Assembly (NCBI RefSeq): GCF_029227915.1
Contig: NC_079876.1
Span: 5,334,001-5,398,000 of the forward strand
DNA length: 64,000 bases
Source of the DNA: Hydractinia symbiolongicarpus
Taxonomy: Eukaryota; Cnidaria; Hydrozoa; Anthoathecata; Hydractiniidae
Reading direction: 5' to 3'
The position numbers were made by a program, and so were the translations under genes. The notes beneath the pieces are model-generated. The model made no database searches. It saw only the letters and a program-made list of their open reading frames with translations, and was not told the DNA's origin. This document shows, one piece after another, positions 11,525 through 25,500 of the stretch. Positions within the stretch are counted from its first letter, which is position 1. Each line of letters begins with the position of its first letter.

Positions 11525-14500
11525 AAATGTAGTTTTTGAAGCTATTGCTACTTCTTCAGCGCGTGCTAACGGCTAGGATTGGTCCCACAGTAAAAAAATG
11601 ACTTTTTTAGCTTAATTTTTAAATGAAGCGCTACCACAGCGCCCAGTGTAATCGCTGAGTTCCGGCAATCACGTCAAATTAAGAAGAATGTTATTTCTTG
11701 GAGTCCAATTGTCTCATTTTTCACATTTATCAGGTCACAGTCCAAAGTTAGTTCAATTAAGTCCCACAGTCAATCGTTTCTTTGTTAAAAGCGATGAAAC
11801 CTAGTAATATCAAAAAAATATCGCTAAATACATGTTGGTACGAATATGTGACCCAACCGTTGAAACTCAAACGGATTGACACCGTTAGAAAGTCAATGAA
11901 ATGTAGTTTTTGAAACTGTCGCTATTTCTTCAGTGCACGATAACGGATAGGATTGGTCCCACAGTAAAGAATGACTTATTTATCTAAATTTTTAAAAGAA
12001 GCGCTACCACAGCGCCCAGTGTAATCGCTGAGTTCCGGCAATCACGTCAAATTAAGAGGAATGTTATTTCTTGGAGTCCAATTGTCTCATTTATCACATT
12101 TATTAGATCACAGTCCAAAGTTAGTTCAATTAAGTCCCACAGTCAATCGTTTCACTTTTAAAAGCGATGAAACCTAGTAATATCAAAAAAATATCGCTAA
12201 ATACATGTTGGTACGAATATGTGACCCAACCGTTGAAACTCAAACGGATTGACACCGTTAGAAAGTCAATGAAATGTAGTTTTTGAAACTGTCGCTATTT
12301 CTTCAGTGCGCGATAACGGATAGGATTGGTCCCACAGTAAAAAATGACTTATTTATCTAAACTCTTAAATGAAGCGCTACCACAGCGGCCAGTGTAATCG
12401 CTGAGTTCCGGTAATCACGTCAAATTAAGAAGAATGTTATTTCTTGAAGTCCAATTGTCTCATTTTTCACATTTATCAGGTCACAGTCCAAAGTTAGTTC
12501 AATTAAGTCCCACAGTCAATCGTTTCACTGTTAAAAGCGATGCAACCTAGTAATATCAGATAAATATTGCTAAATACATGTTGGTACGGATATGTGACAC
12601 AAACGTTGTAACTCAAACGGACTGACACCGTTAGAAAGTCAATGAAATGTAGTTTTTGAAGCTATTGCTAGTTCTTCAGCGCGCGCTTACGGCTAGGATT
12701 GGTCCCACAGTAAAAAAATGACTTTTTTTAGCTTAATTTTTAAATGAAGCGCTACCACAGCGCCCAGTGTAATCGCTGAGTTCCGGCAATCACGTCAAAT
12801 TAAGAAGAATGTTATTTCTTGGAGTCCAATTGTCTCATTTTTCACATTTATCAGGTCACAGTCCAAAGTTAGTTCAATTAAGTCCCACAGTCAATCGTTT
12901 CTTTGTTAAAAGCGATGAAACCTAGTAATATCAAAAAAATATCGCTAAATACATGTTGGTACGAATATGTGACCCAACCGTTGAAACTCAAACGGATTGA
13001 CACCGTTAGAAAGTCAATGAAATGTAGTTTTTGAAATTGTCGCTCTTTCTTCAGCGCGCCATAACGGATAGGATTGGTCCCACAGTAAAAAATGACTTAT
13101 TTATCTAAATTTTTAAATGAATCGCTAACACAGCGCCCAGTGTAATCGCTGAGTTCCGGCAATCACTTCAAATTAAGAAGAATGTTATTTTTTGGAGTCC
13201 AATTGTCTTATTTATCACATTTATCAGGTGACAGTCCAAAGTTAGTTCAATTAAGTCCCACAGTCAATCGTTTCCCTGTTAAAAGCGATGCAACCTAGTA
13301 ATATCAGATAAATATCGCTAAATACATGTTGGTACGGATATGTGACCCAAACGTTGTAACTCAAACGGACTGACACCGTTAGAAAGTCAATGAAATGTAG
13401 TTTTTGAAACTGTCGCTATTTCTTCAGCGCGCGATAACGGCTAGGATTGGTCCCGCAGTAAAAAATGACTTTTTTATCTTAATTTTTAAATGAAGCGCTA
13501 CCACAAAGCCCAGTGTAATCGCTGAGTTTCGGCAATCATGTCAAATTAAGAAGAATGTTATTTCTTGGAGTCCAATTGTCTCCTTTATCACATTTATCAG
13601 GTGACAGTCCAAAGTTAGTTCAATTAAGTCCCACAGTCAATCGTTTCATAGTTAAAAGCGATGCAACCTAGTAGTATCAGAAAAATATCGCTAAATACAT
13701 GTTTGTACGAATATGTGACTCAACCGTTGTAACACAAACGGACTGACACCGTTAGAAAGTCAATGAAATGTAGTTTTTGAAACTGTCGCTATTTCTTCAG
13801 CGCGCGATAACGGATAGGATTGGTCCCACAGAAAAAAACGACTTATTTATCTAAATTTTTAAATGAAGCGCTACCACAGCGGCCAGTGTAATCGCTGAGT
13901 TCCGGCAATCACGTCAAATTAAGAAGAATGTTATTTCTTGAAGTCCAATTGTCTCATTTTTCACATTTATCAGGTCACAGTCCAAAGTTAGTTCAATTAA
14001 GGCCCACAGTCAATCGTTTCATTGTTAAAAGCGATGCAACCTAGTAATATCACAAAAATATCGCTAAATACATGTTTGTACGAATATGTGACCTAACCGT
14101 TGTAACTCAAACGGACAGACACCGTTAGAAAGTCAATGAAATGTAGTTTTTGAAACTGTCGCTATTTCTTCAGTGCGCGATAACGGATAGGATTGGTCCC
14201 ACAGTAAAAAATGACTTACTTATCTAAATTTTTAAATGAAGCGCTACCACAGCGCCCAGTGTAATCGCTGAGTTCCGGCAATCATGTCAAATTAAGAAGA
14301 ATGTTATTTCTTGAAGTCGAATTGTCTAATTTTTCACATTTATCAGGTCACAGTCCAAAGTTAGTTCAATTAAGTCCCACAGTCAATCGTTTCACTGTTA
14401 AAAGCGATGCAACCTAGTAATATCAGATAAATATCGCTAAATACATGTTGGTACGAATATGTGACCCAACCGATGTAACTCAAACGGAATGACACCGTTA

Positions 14501-17500
14501 GAAAGTCAATGAAATGTAGTTTTTGAAACTGTCGCTTCTTCTTCAGCGCGCGATAACGGATAGGATTGGTCCCGCAGTAAAAAATGACTTTTTTATCTTA
14601 ATTTTTAATTGAAGCGCTACCACAGCGACCAGTGTAACCGCTGAGTTTCGGCAATCATTTCATATTAAGAAGACTGTTATTTCTTGGAGTCCAATTGTCT
14701 CCTTTATCACATCTATCAGGTGACAGTCCAAAGTTAGTTTAATTATGTCCCACAGTCAATCGTTTCATAGTTAAAAGCGATGCAACCTAGTAATATCAGA
14801 TAAATATCGCTAAATACATGTTGGTACGATGTGACACAAACGTTGTAACTCAAACGGATTGATACTGTCAGAAAGTCAATGAAATGTAGTTTTTGAAACT
14901 GTCGCTATTTCTTCAGCGCGCGATAACGGCTAGGATTGGTCCCACAGTAAAAAAATGACTTATTTATCTAAACTCTTAAATGAAGCGCTACCACAGCGGC
15001 CAGTGTAATCGCTGAGTTCCGGCAATCACGTCAAATTAAGAAGAATGTTATTTCTTGAAGTCCAATTGTCTCATTTTTCACATTTATCAGGTCACAGTCC
15101 AAAGTTAGTTCAATTAAGTCCCACAGTCAATCGTTTCACTGTTAAAAGCGATGCAACCTAGTAATATCAGATAAATATTGCTAAATACATGTTGGTACGG
15201 ATATGTGACACAAACGTTGTAACTCAAACGAACTGACACCGTTAGAAAGTCAATGAAATGTAGTTTTTGAAGCTATTGCTACTTCTTCAGCGCGTGCTAA
15301 CGGCTAGGATTGGTCCCACAGTAAAAAAATGACTTTTTTAGCTTAATTTTTAAATGAAGCGCTACCACAGCGCCCAGTGTAATCGCTGAGTTCCGGCAAT
15401 CACGTCAAATTAAGAAGAATGTTATTTCTTGGAGTCCAATTGTCTCATTTTTCACATTTATCAGGTCACAGTCCAAAGTTAGTTCAATTAAGTCCCACAG
15501 TCAATCGTTTCTTTGTTAAGAGCGATGAAACCTAGTAATATCAAAAAAATATCGCTAAATACATGTTGGTACGAATATGTGACCCAACCGTTGAAACTCA
15601 AACGGATTGACACCGTTAGAAAGTCAATGAAATTTAGTTTTTGAAACTGTCGCTATTTCTTCAGTGCGCGATAACGGATAGGATTGGTCCCACAGTAAAG
15701 AATGACTTATTTATCTAAATTTTTAAAAGAAGCGCTACCACAGCGCCCAGTGTAATCGCTGAGTTCCGGCAATCACGTCAAATTAAGAGGAATGTTATTT
15801 CTTGGAGTCCAATTGTCTCATTTATCACATTTATTAGATCACAGTCCAAAGTTAGTTCAATTAAGTCCCACAGTCAATCGTTTCACTTTTAAAAGCGATG
15901 AAACCTAGTAATATCAAAAAAATATCGCTAAATACATGTTGGTACGAATATGTGACCCAACCGTTGAAACTCAAACGGATTGATACTGTCAGAAAGTCAA
16001 TGAAATGTAGTTTTTGAAACTGTCGCTATTTCTTCAGCGCGCGATAACGGATAGGATTGGTCCCACAGTAAAAAATGACTTATTTATCTAAACTCTTAAC
16101 TGAAGCGCTACCACAGCGGCCAGTGTAATCGCTGAGTTCCGGCAATCACGTCAAATTAAGAAGAATGTTATTTCTTGAAGTCCAATTGTCTCATTTTTCA
16201 CATTTATCAGGTCACAGTCCAAAGTTAGTTCAATTAAGTCCCACAGTCAATCGTTTCACTGTTAAAAGCGATGCAACCTAGTAATATCAGATAAATATTG
16301 CTAAATACATGTTGGTACGGATATGTGACACAAACGTTGTAACTCAAACGGACTGACACCGTTAGAAAGAAAATGAAATGTAGTTTTTGAAGCTATTGCT
16401 AGTTCTTCAGCGCGCGCTAACGGCTAGGATTGGTCCCACAGTAAAAAAATGACTTTTTTTAGCTTAATTTTTAAATGAAGCGCTACCACAGCGCCCAGTT
16501 TAATCGCTGAGTTCCGGCAATCACGTCAAATTAAGAAGAATGTTATTTCTTGGAGTCCAATTGTCTCATTTTTCACATTTATCAGGTCACAGTCCAAAGT
16601 TAGTTCAATTAAGTCCCACAGTCAATCGTTTCTTTGTTAAAAGCGATGAAACCTAGTAATATCAAAAAAATATCGCTAAATACATGTTGGTACGAATATG
16701 TGACCCAACCGTTGAAACTCAAACGGATTGACACCGTTAGAAAGTCAATGAAATGTAGTTTTTGAAATTGTCGCTCTTTCTTCAGCGCGCCATAACGGAT
16801 AGGATTGGTCCCACAGTAAAAAATGACTTATTTATCTAAATTTTTAAATGAATCGCTACCACAGCGCCCAGTGTAATTGCTGAGTTCCGGCAATCACTTC
16901 AAATTAAGAAGAATGTTATTTTTTGGAGTCCAATTGTCTTATTTATCACATTTATCAGGTGACAGTCCAAAGTTAGTTCAATTAAGTCCCACAGTCAATC
17001 GTTTCCCTGTTAAAAGCGATGCAACCTAGTAATATCAGATAAATATCGCTAAATACATGTTGGTACGGATATGTGACCCAAACGTTGTAACTCAAACGGA
17101 CTGACACCGTTAGAAAGTCAATGAAATGTAGTTTTTGAAACTGTCGCTATTTCTTCAGCGCGCGATAACGGCTAGGATTGGTCCCGCAGTAAAAAATGAC
17201 TTTTTTATCTTAATTTTTAAATGAAGCGCTACCACAAAGCCCAGTGTAATCGCTGAGTTTCGGCAATCATGTCAAATTAAGAAGAATGTTATTTCTTGGA
17301 GTCCAATTGTCTCCTTTATCACATTTATCAGGTGACAGTCCAAAGTTAGTTCAATTAAGTCCCACAGTCAATCGTTTCATAGTTAAAAGCGATGCAACCT
17401 AGTAGTATCAGAAAAATATCGCTAAATACATGTTTGTACGAATATGTGACTCAACCGTTGTAACACAAACGGACTGACACCGTTAGAAAGTCAATGAAAT

Positions 17501-20481
17501 GTAGTTTTTGAAACTGTCGCTATTTCTTCAGCGCGCGATAACGGATAGGATTGGTCCCACAGAAAAAAACGACATATTTATCTAAATTTTTAAATGAAGC
17601 GCTACCACAGCGGCCAGTGTAATCGCTGAGTTCCGGCAATCACGTCAAATTAAGAAGAATGTTATTTCTTGAAGTCCAATTGTCTCATTTTTCACATTTA
17701 TCAGGTCACAGTCCAAAGTTAGTTCAATTAAGGCCCACAGTCAATCGTTTCATTGTTAAAAGCGATGCAACCTAGTAATATCACAAAAATATCGCTAAAT
17801 ACATGTTTGTACGAATATGTGACCTAACCGTTGTAACTCAAACGGACAGACACCGTTAGAAAGTCAATGAAATGTAGTTTTTGAAACTGTCGCTATTTCT
17901 TCAGTGCGCGATAACGGATAGGATTGGTCCCACAGTAAAAAATGACTTACTTATCTAAATTTTTAAATGAAGCGCTACCACAGCGCCCAGTGTAATCGCT
18001 GAGTTCCGGCAATCATGTCAAATTAAGAAGAATGTTATTTCTTGAAGTCGAATTGTCTAATTTTTCACATTTATCAGGTCACAGTCCAAAGTTAGTTCAA
18101 TTAAGTCCCACAGTCAATCGTTTCACTGTTAAAAGCGATGCAACCTAGTAATATCAGATAAATATCGCTAAATACATGTTGGTACGAATATGTGACCCAA
18201 CCGATGTAACTCAAACGGAATGACACCGTTAGAAAGTCAATGAAATGTAGTTTTTGAAATTGTCGCTTCTTCTTCAGCGCGCGATAACGGATAGGATTGG
18301 TCCCGCAGTAAAAAATGACTTTTTTATCTTAATTTTTAATTGAAGCGCTACCACAGCGACCAGTGTAACCGCTGAGTTTCGGCAATCATTTCATATTAAG
18401 AAGACTGTTATTTCTTGGAGTCCAATTGTCTCCTTTATCACATCTATCAGGTGACAGTCCAAAGTTAGTTTAATTATGTCCCACAGTCAATCGTTTCATA
18501 GTTAAAAGCGATGCAACCTAGTAATATCAGATAAATATCGCTAAATACATGTTGGTACGATGTGACACAAACGTTGTAACTCAAACGGATTGATACTGTC
18601 AGAAAGTCAATGAAATGTAGTTTTTGAAACTGTCGCTATTTCTTCAGCGCGCGATAACGGCTAGGATTGGTCCCACAGTAAAAAAATGACTTATTTATCT
18701 AAACTCTTAAATGAAGCGCTACCACAGCGGCCAGTGTAATCGCTGAGTTCCGGCAATCACGTCAAATTAAGAAGAATGTTATTTCTTGAAGTCCAATTGT
18801 CTCATTTTTCACATTTATCAGGTCACAGTCCAAAGTTAGTTCAATTAAGTCCCACAGTCAATCGTTTCACTGTTAAAAGCGATGCAACCTAGTAATATCA
18901 GATAAATATTGCTAAATACATGTTGGTACGGATATGTGACACAAACGTTGTAACTCAAACGAACTGACACCGTTAGAAAGTCAATGAAATGTAGTTTTTG
19001 AAGCTATTGCTACTTCTTCAGCGCGTGCTAACGGCTAGAATTGGTCCCACAGTAAAAAAATGACTTTTTTAGCTTAATTTTTAAATGAAGCGCTACCACA
19101 GCGCCCAGTGTAATCGCTGAGTTCCGGCAATCACGTCAAATTAAGAAGAATGTTATTTCTTGGAGTCCAATTGTCTCATTTTTCACATTTATCAGGTCAC
19201 AGTCCAAAGTTAGTTCAATTAAGTCCCACAGTCAATCGTTTCTTTGTTAAAAGCGATGAAACCTAGTAATATCAAAAAAATATCGCTAAATACATGTTGG
19301 TACGAATATGTGACCCAACCGTTGAAACTCAAACGGATTGACACCGTTAGAAAGTCAATGAAATGTAGTTTTTGAAACTGTCGCTATTTCTTCAGTGCAC
19401 GATAACGGATAGGATTGGTCCCACAGTAAAGAATGACTTATTTATCTAAATTTTTTAAAGAAGCGCTACCACAGCGCCCAGTGTAATCGCTGAGTTCCGG
19501 CAATCACGTCAAATTAAGAGGAATGTTATTTCTTGGAGTCCAATTGTCTCATTTATCACATTTATTAGATCACAGTCCAAAGTTAGTTCAATTAAGTCCC
19601 ACAGTCAATCGTTTCACTTTTAAAAGCGATGAAACCTAGTAATATCAAAATAATATCGCTAAATACATGTTGGTACGAATATGTGACCCAACCGTTGAAA
19701 CTCAAACGGATTGATACTGTCAGAAAGTCAATGAAATGTAGTTTTTGAAACTGTCGCTATTTCTTCAGCGCGCGATAACGGATAGGATTGGTCCCACAGT
19801 AAAAAATGACTTATTTATCTAAACTCTTAAATGAAGCGCTACCACAGCGGCCAGTGTAATCGCTGAGTTCCGGTAATCACGTCAAATTAAGAAGAATGTT
19901 ATTTCTTGAAGTCCAATTGTCTCATTTTTCACATTTATCAGGTCACAGTCCAAAGTTAGTTCAATTAAGTCCCACAGTCAATCGTTTCACTGTTAAAAGC
20001 GATGCAACCTAGTAATATCAGATAAATATTGCTAAATACATGTTGGTACGGATATGTGACACAAACGTTGTAACTCAAACGGACTGACACCGTTAGAAAG
20101 TCAATGAAATGTAGTTTTTGAAGCTATTGCTAGTTCTTCAGCGCGCGCTAACGGCTAGGATTGGTCCCACAGTAAAAAAATGACTTTTTTTAGCTTAATT
20201 TTTAAATGAAGCGCTACCACAGCGCCCAGTGTAATCGCTGAGTTCCGGCAATCACGTCAAATTAAGAAGAATGTTATTTGATGGAGTCCAATTGTCTCAT
20301 TTTTCACATTTATCAGGTCACAGTCCAAAGTTAGTTCAATTAAGTCCCACAGTCAATCGTTTCTTTGTTAAAAGCGATGAAACCTAGTAATATCAAAAAA
20401 ATATCGCTAAATACATGTTGGTACGAATATGTGACACAACCGTTGAAACTCAAACGGATTGACACCGTTAGAAAGTCAATG
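11525..20481 (+). repeat. 10-mer HOR, 3731 bp, about 2.4 copies
   Basis: Copies are 11525-15255, 15256-18986 and a truncated third at 18987-20481 (four members). Starts are 11525, 11899, 12272, 12645, 13020, 13393, 13766, 14139, 14512 and 14882, then 15256, 15630, 16003, 16376, 16751, 17124, 17497, 17870, 18243 and 18613, then 18987, 19361, 19734 and 20107. Member lengths repeat in phase: 374, 373, 373, 375, 373, 373, 373, 373, 370, 374. Markers include gcgtgctaacgg (member 1), aaaagaagcg with aagaggaatg (2), a second agctattgct member with tagttcttc (4), gcgccataacgg (5), cagaaaaaaacgac (7) and the 370-bp member with gtacgatgtgac (9). Differences are few, for example gtgcacg versus gtgcgcg in member 2. 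Confidence 0.92.
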
Positions 20482-21974
20482 AAATGTAGTTTTTGAAATT
20501 GTCGCTATTTCTTCAGCGCGCCATAACGGCTAGGATTGGTCCCACAGTAAAAAAATGACTTATTTATCTAAACTCTTAAATGAAGCGCTACCAGAGCGGC
20601 CAGTGTAATCGCTGAGTTCCGGCAATCACGTCAAATTAAGAAGAATGTTATTTGATGGAGTCCAATTGTCTCATTTTTCACATTTATCAGGTCACAGTCC
20701 AAAGTTAGTTCAATTAAGTCCCACAGTCAATCGTTTCTTTGTTAAAAGCGATGAAACCTAGTAATATCAAAAAAATATCGCTAAATACATGTTGGTACGA
20801 ATATGTGACCTAACCGTTGTAACTCAAACGGACAGACACCGTTAGAAAGTCAATGAAATGTAGTTTTTGAAACTGTCGCTATTTCTTCAGTGCGCGATAA
20901 CGGATAGGATTGGTCCCACAGTAAAGAATGACTTATTTATCTAAATTTTTGAATGAAGCGCTACCACAGCGCCCAGTGTAATCGCTGAGTTCCGGCAATC
21001 ACGTCAAATTAAGAGGAATGTTATTTCTTGGAGTCCAATTGTCTCATTTATCACATTTATTAGATCACAGTCCAAAGTTAGTTCAATTAAGTCCCACAGT
21101 CAATCGTTTCACTTTTAAAAGCGATGAAACCTAGTAATATCAAAAAAATATCGCTAAATACATGTTGGTACGAATATGTGACCCAACCGTTGAAACTCAA
21201 ACGGATTGATACCGTCAGAAAGTCAATGAAATGTAGTTTTTGAAACTGTCGCTATTTCTTCAGCGCGCGATAACGGATAGGATTGGTCCCACAGTAAAAA
21301 ATGACTTATTTATCTAAACTCTTAATTGAAGCGCTACCACAGCGGCCAGTGTAATCGCTGAGTTCCGGCAATAACGTCAAATTAAGAAGAATGTTATTTC
21401 TTGAAGTCCAATTGTCTCATTTTTCACATTTATCAGGTCACAGTCCAAAGTTAGTTCAATTAAGTCCCACAGTCAATCGTTTCTTTGTTAAAAGCGATGA
21501 AACCTAGTAATATCAAAAAAATATCGCTAAATACATGTTGGTACGAATATGTGACCCAACCGTTGAAACTCAAACGGATTGACACCGTTAGAAAGTCAAT
21601 GAAATGTAGTTTTTGAAATTGTCGCTATTTCTTCAGCGCGCCATAACGGATAGGATTGGTCCCACAGTAAAAAATGACTTATTTATCTAAATTTTTAAAT
21701 GAAGCGCTACCACAGAGCCCAGTGGAATCGCTGAGTTTCGGCAATCATGTCAAATTAAGAAGAATGTTATTTCTTGGAGTCCAATTGTCTCCTTTATCAC
21801 ATTTATCAGGTGACAGTCCAAATTTAGTTCAATTAAGTCCCACAGTCAATCGTTTCACAGTTAAAAGCGATGCAACCTAGTAATATCAGATAAATATCGC
21901 TAAATACATGTTGGTACGGATATGTGACCCAAACGTTGTAACTCAAACAGACTGACACCGTTAGAAAGTCAATG
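20482..21974 (+). repeat. Chimeric linker of four monomers (20482, 20856, 21229, 21602)
   Basis: The ordered 10-mer dissolves here. The 20482 monomer has a gcgccataacgg front (member 5), then the actcttaaatg / gcggcc middle (member 10), then a tail with the rare ttatttgatggag shared with 20107. The 20856 monomer resembles member 2, and 21229 has a member-3 front with another member's tail. The 21602 monomer carries gcgccataacgg in front but caaatttagttc and cacagttaaaag behind, the tail used by the next HOR. Its single-base change gtggaatcg (usually gtgtaatcg) opens a chance reading frame. Confidence 0.8.
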
Positions 21975-22528
21975 AAATGTAGTTTTTGAAACTATTGCTA
22001 CTTCTTCAGCGCGCGCTAACGGCTAGGATTGGTCCCACAGTAAAAAAATGACTTTTTTAGCTTAATTTTTAAATAAAGCGCTACCACAGCGCCCAGTGTA
22101 ATCGCTGAGTTCCGGCAATCACGTCAAATTAAGAAGAATGTTATTTCTTGGAGTCCAATTCTCTCACTTTCACATTTATAAAGTCACAGTCCATAATCAG
22201 TTCAATTAAGTCCCACAGTCAATCGTTTCACTGTTAAAAGCCATACAACCTAGTAATATCAGAAAAATATCGCTAAATACATGTTGGTACGAATATGTGC
22301 CTCAACCATTGTAACTCAAACGGATTGATACTGTTAGAAAGTCAATGAAATGTAGTTTTTGAAACTGTCTCTATTTTTTCAGCGCGGGATAACAGCTAGG
22401 ATTGGTCCCACAGTAAGAAATGACTTATTTATCTAAATTTTTAAATGAAGCGCTACCACAGAGACCAGTGTAATCGCTAAGTTTCGGCAATCATGTCAAA
22501 TTAAGAAGAATGTTATTTCTTGGAGTCC

Positions 22529-22544
22529 AATTGTCTAATTGTCT
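22529..22544 (+). repeat. 8-bp tandem duplication making the 381-bp monomer
   Basis: The octamer AATTGTCT is repeated twice where other monomers have it once, which accounts exactly for 381 versus 373 bp. It recurs at 24776-24791 and 27023-27038. There the first octamer has become ATTTGTCT, so the original insertion predates the HOR amplification and the substitution predates the split of copies 2 and 3. Confidence 0.9.
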
Positions 22545-25500
22545 CCTTTATCACATTTATCAGGTGACAGTCCAAAGTTAGTTCATATAAGTCCCACAGT
22601 CAATCGTTTCATAGTTAAAAGCGATGCAACCTGGTAATATTAGAAAAGTATTGCTAAATACATGTTGATACGAATATGTGACCAAACCGTTGTAACTAAA
22701 AGGGACTGACACCGTTAGAAAGTCAATGAAATGTAGTTTTTGAAACTGTCGCTATTTCTTCAGCGCGCGATAACGGCTAGGATTGGTCCCGCAGTAAAAA
22801 ATGAATTTTTTATCTTAATTTTTAAGTGAAGCGCTACCACAGAGCCCAGTGTAATCGCTGAGTTTCGGCAATCATGTCAAATTAAGAAGAATGTTATTCC
22901 TTGGAGTCCAATTGTCTCCTTTATCACATTTATCAGGTGACAGTCCAAAGTTAGTTCAATTAAGTCCCACAGTCAATCGTTTCATAGTTAAAAGCGATGC
23001 AACCTAGTAATATTAGAAAAATATCGCTAAATACATGTTTGTACGAATATGTGACCCAACCTTTGTAACACAAACGGACAGACACCGTTAGAAATTCAAT
23101 GAAATGTCGTTTTTGAAATTGTCGCTATTTCTTCAGCGCGCGATAACGGATAGGATTGGTCCCACAGTAAAGAATGACTTATTTATCTAACTTTTTAAAT
23201 GAAGCGCTACCACAGCGCCCAGTGTAATCGCTGAGTTCCGGCAATCACGTCAAATTAAGAAGAATGTTATTTCTTGGAGTCCAATTGTCTCATTTTTCAC
23301 ATTTATCAGGTCACAGTCCAAAGTTAGTTCAATTAAGTCCCACAGTCAATCGTTTCTTTGTTAAAAGCGATGAAACCTAGTAATATCAAAAAAATATCGC
23401 TAAATACATGTTGGTACGAATATGTGACCCAACCGTTGAAACTCAAACGGATTGACACCGTTAGAAAGTCAATGAAATGTAGTTTTTGAAATTGTCGCTC
23501 TTTCTTCAGCGCGCCATAACGGATAGGATTGGTCCCACAGTAAAAAAATGACTTTTTTTAGCTTAATTTTTAAATGAAGCGCTACCACAGCGCCCAGTGT
23601 AATCGCTGAGTTCCGCCAATCACGTCAAATTAAGAAGAATGTTATTTCTTGGAGTCCAATTGTCTCACTTTCAAATTTATAAAGTCACAGTCCATAATCA
23701 GTTCAATTAAGTCCCACAGTCAATCGTTTCAGAGTTAAAAGCGATGCAACCTGGTAATATTAGAAAAGTATTGCTAAATACATGTTGATACGAATATGTG
23801 ACCAAACCGTTGTAACTAAAAGGGACTGACACCGTTAGAAAGTCAATGAAATGTATTTTTTGAAACTGTCGCTATTTCTTCAGTGCGCAATAACGGCTAG
23901 GATTGGTCCCGAAGTAAAAAATGAATTTTTTATCTTAATTTTTAAGTGAAGCGCTACCACAGAGCCCAGTGTAATCGCTGAGTTTCGGCAATCATGTCAA
24001 ATTAAGAAGAATGTTATTCCTTGGAGTCCAATTGTCTCTTTTATCACATTTATCAGGTGACAGTCCAAATTTAGTTCAATTAAGTCCCACAGTCAATCGT
24101 TTCACAGTTAAAAGCGATGCAACCTAGTAATATCAGATAAATATCGCTAAATACATGTTGGTACGGATATGTGACCCAAACGTTGTAACTCAAACAGACT
24201 GACACCGTTAGAAAGTCAATGAAATGTAGTTTTTGAAACTATTGCTACTTCTTCAGCGCGCGCTAACGGCTAGGATTGGTCCCACAGTAAAAAAATGACT
24301 TTTTTAGCTTAATTTTTAAATAAAGCGCTACCACAGCGCCCAGTGTAATCGCTGAGTTCCGGCAATCACGTCAAATTAAGAAGAATGTTATTTCTTGGAG
24401 TCCAATTCTCTCACTTTCACATTTATAAAGTCACAGTCCATAATCAGTTCAATTAAGTCCCACAGTCAATCGTTTCACTGTTAAAAGCCATACAACCTAG
24501 TAATATCAGAAAAATATCGCTAAATACATGTTGGTACGAATATGTGCCTCAACCATTGTAACTCAAACGGATTGATACTGTTAGAAAGTCAATGAAATGT
24601 AGTTTTTGAAACTGTCTCTATTTTTTCAGCGCGGGATAACAGCTAGGATTGGTCCCACAGTAAGAAATGACTTATTTATCTAAATTTTTAAATGAAGCGC
24701 TACCACAGAGACCAGTGTATTCGCTAAGTTTCGGCAATCATGTCAAATTAAGAAGAATGTTATTTCTCGGAGTCCATTTGTCTAATTGTCTCCTTTATCA
24801 CATTTATCAGGTGACAGTCCAAAGTTAGTTCATATAAGTCCCACAGTCAATCGTTTCATAGTTAAAAGCGATGCAACCTGGTAATATTAGAAAAGTATTG
24901 CTAAATACATGTTGATACGAATATGTGACCAAACCGTTGTAACTAAAAGGGACTGACACCGTTAGAAAGTCAATGAAATGTAGTTTTTGAAACTGTCGCT
25001 ATTTCTTCAGCGCGCGATAACGGCTAGGATTGGTCCCGCAGTAAAAAATGAATTTTTTATCTTAATTTTTAAGTGAAGCGCTACTACAGAGCCCAGTGTA
25101 ATCGCTGAGTTTCGGCAATCATGTCAAATTAAGAAGAATGTTATTCCTTGGAGTCCAATTGTCTCCTTTATCACATTTATCAGGTGACAGTCCAAAGTTA
25201 GTTCAATTAAGTCCCACAGTCAATCGTTTCATAGTTAAAAGCGATGCAACCTAGTAATATTAGAAAAATATCGCTAAATACATGTTTGTACGAATATGTG
25301 ACCCAACCTTTGTAACACAAACGGACAGACACCGTTAGAAATTCAATGAAATGTCGTTTTTGAAATTGTCGCTATTTCTTCAGCGCGCGATAACGGATAG
25401 GATTGGTCCCACAGTAAAGAATGACTTATTTATCTAAATTTTTAAATGAAGCGCTACCACAGCGCCCAGTGTAATCGCTGAGTTCCGGCAATCACGTCAA

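Noticed and set aside
21674-21880. 68-codon open reading frame on the + strand
   Set aside because: It lies inside one satellite monomer. It is open only because of the single change gtggaatcg at about 21724, where sister monomers read gtgtaatcg and have an in-frame TAA. It has no recognisable domain or ribosome-binding context and no conservation of the open frame in other copies.
22348-22728. CENP-B box-like sequence around gcgcgggata
   Set aside because: The cggg is present, but the required TTCG and the central A at fixed spacing are not. It occurs in only one subtype. No monomer examined shows a convincing box.
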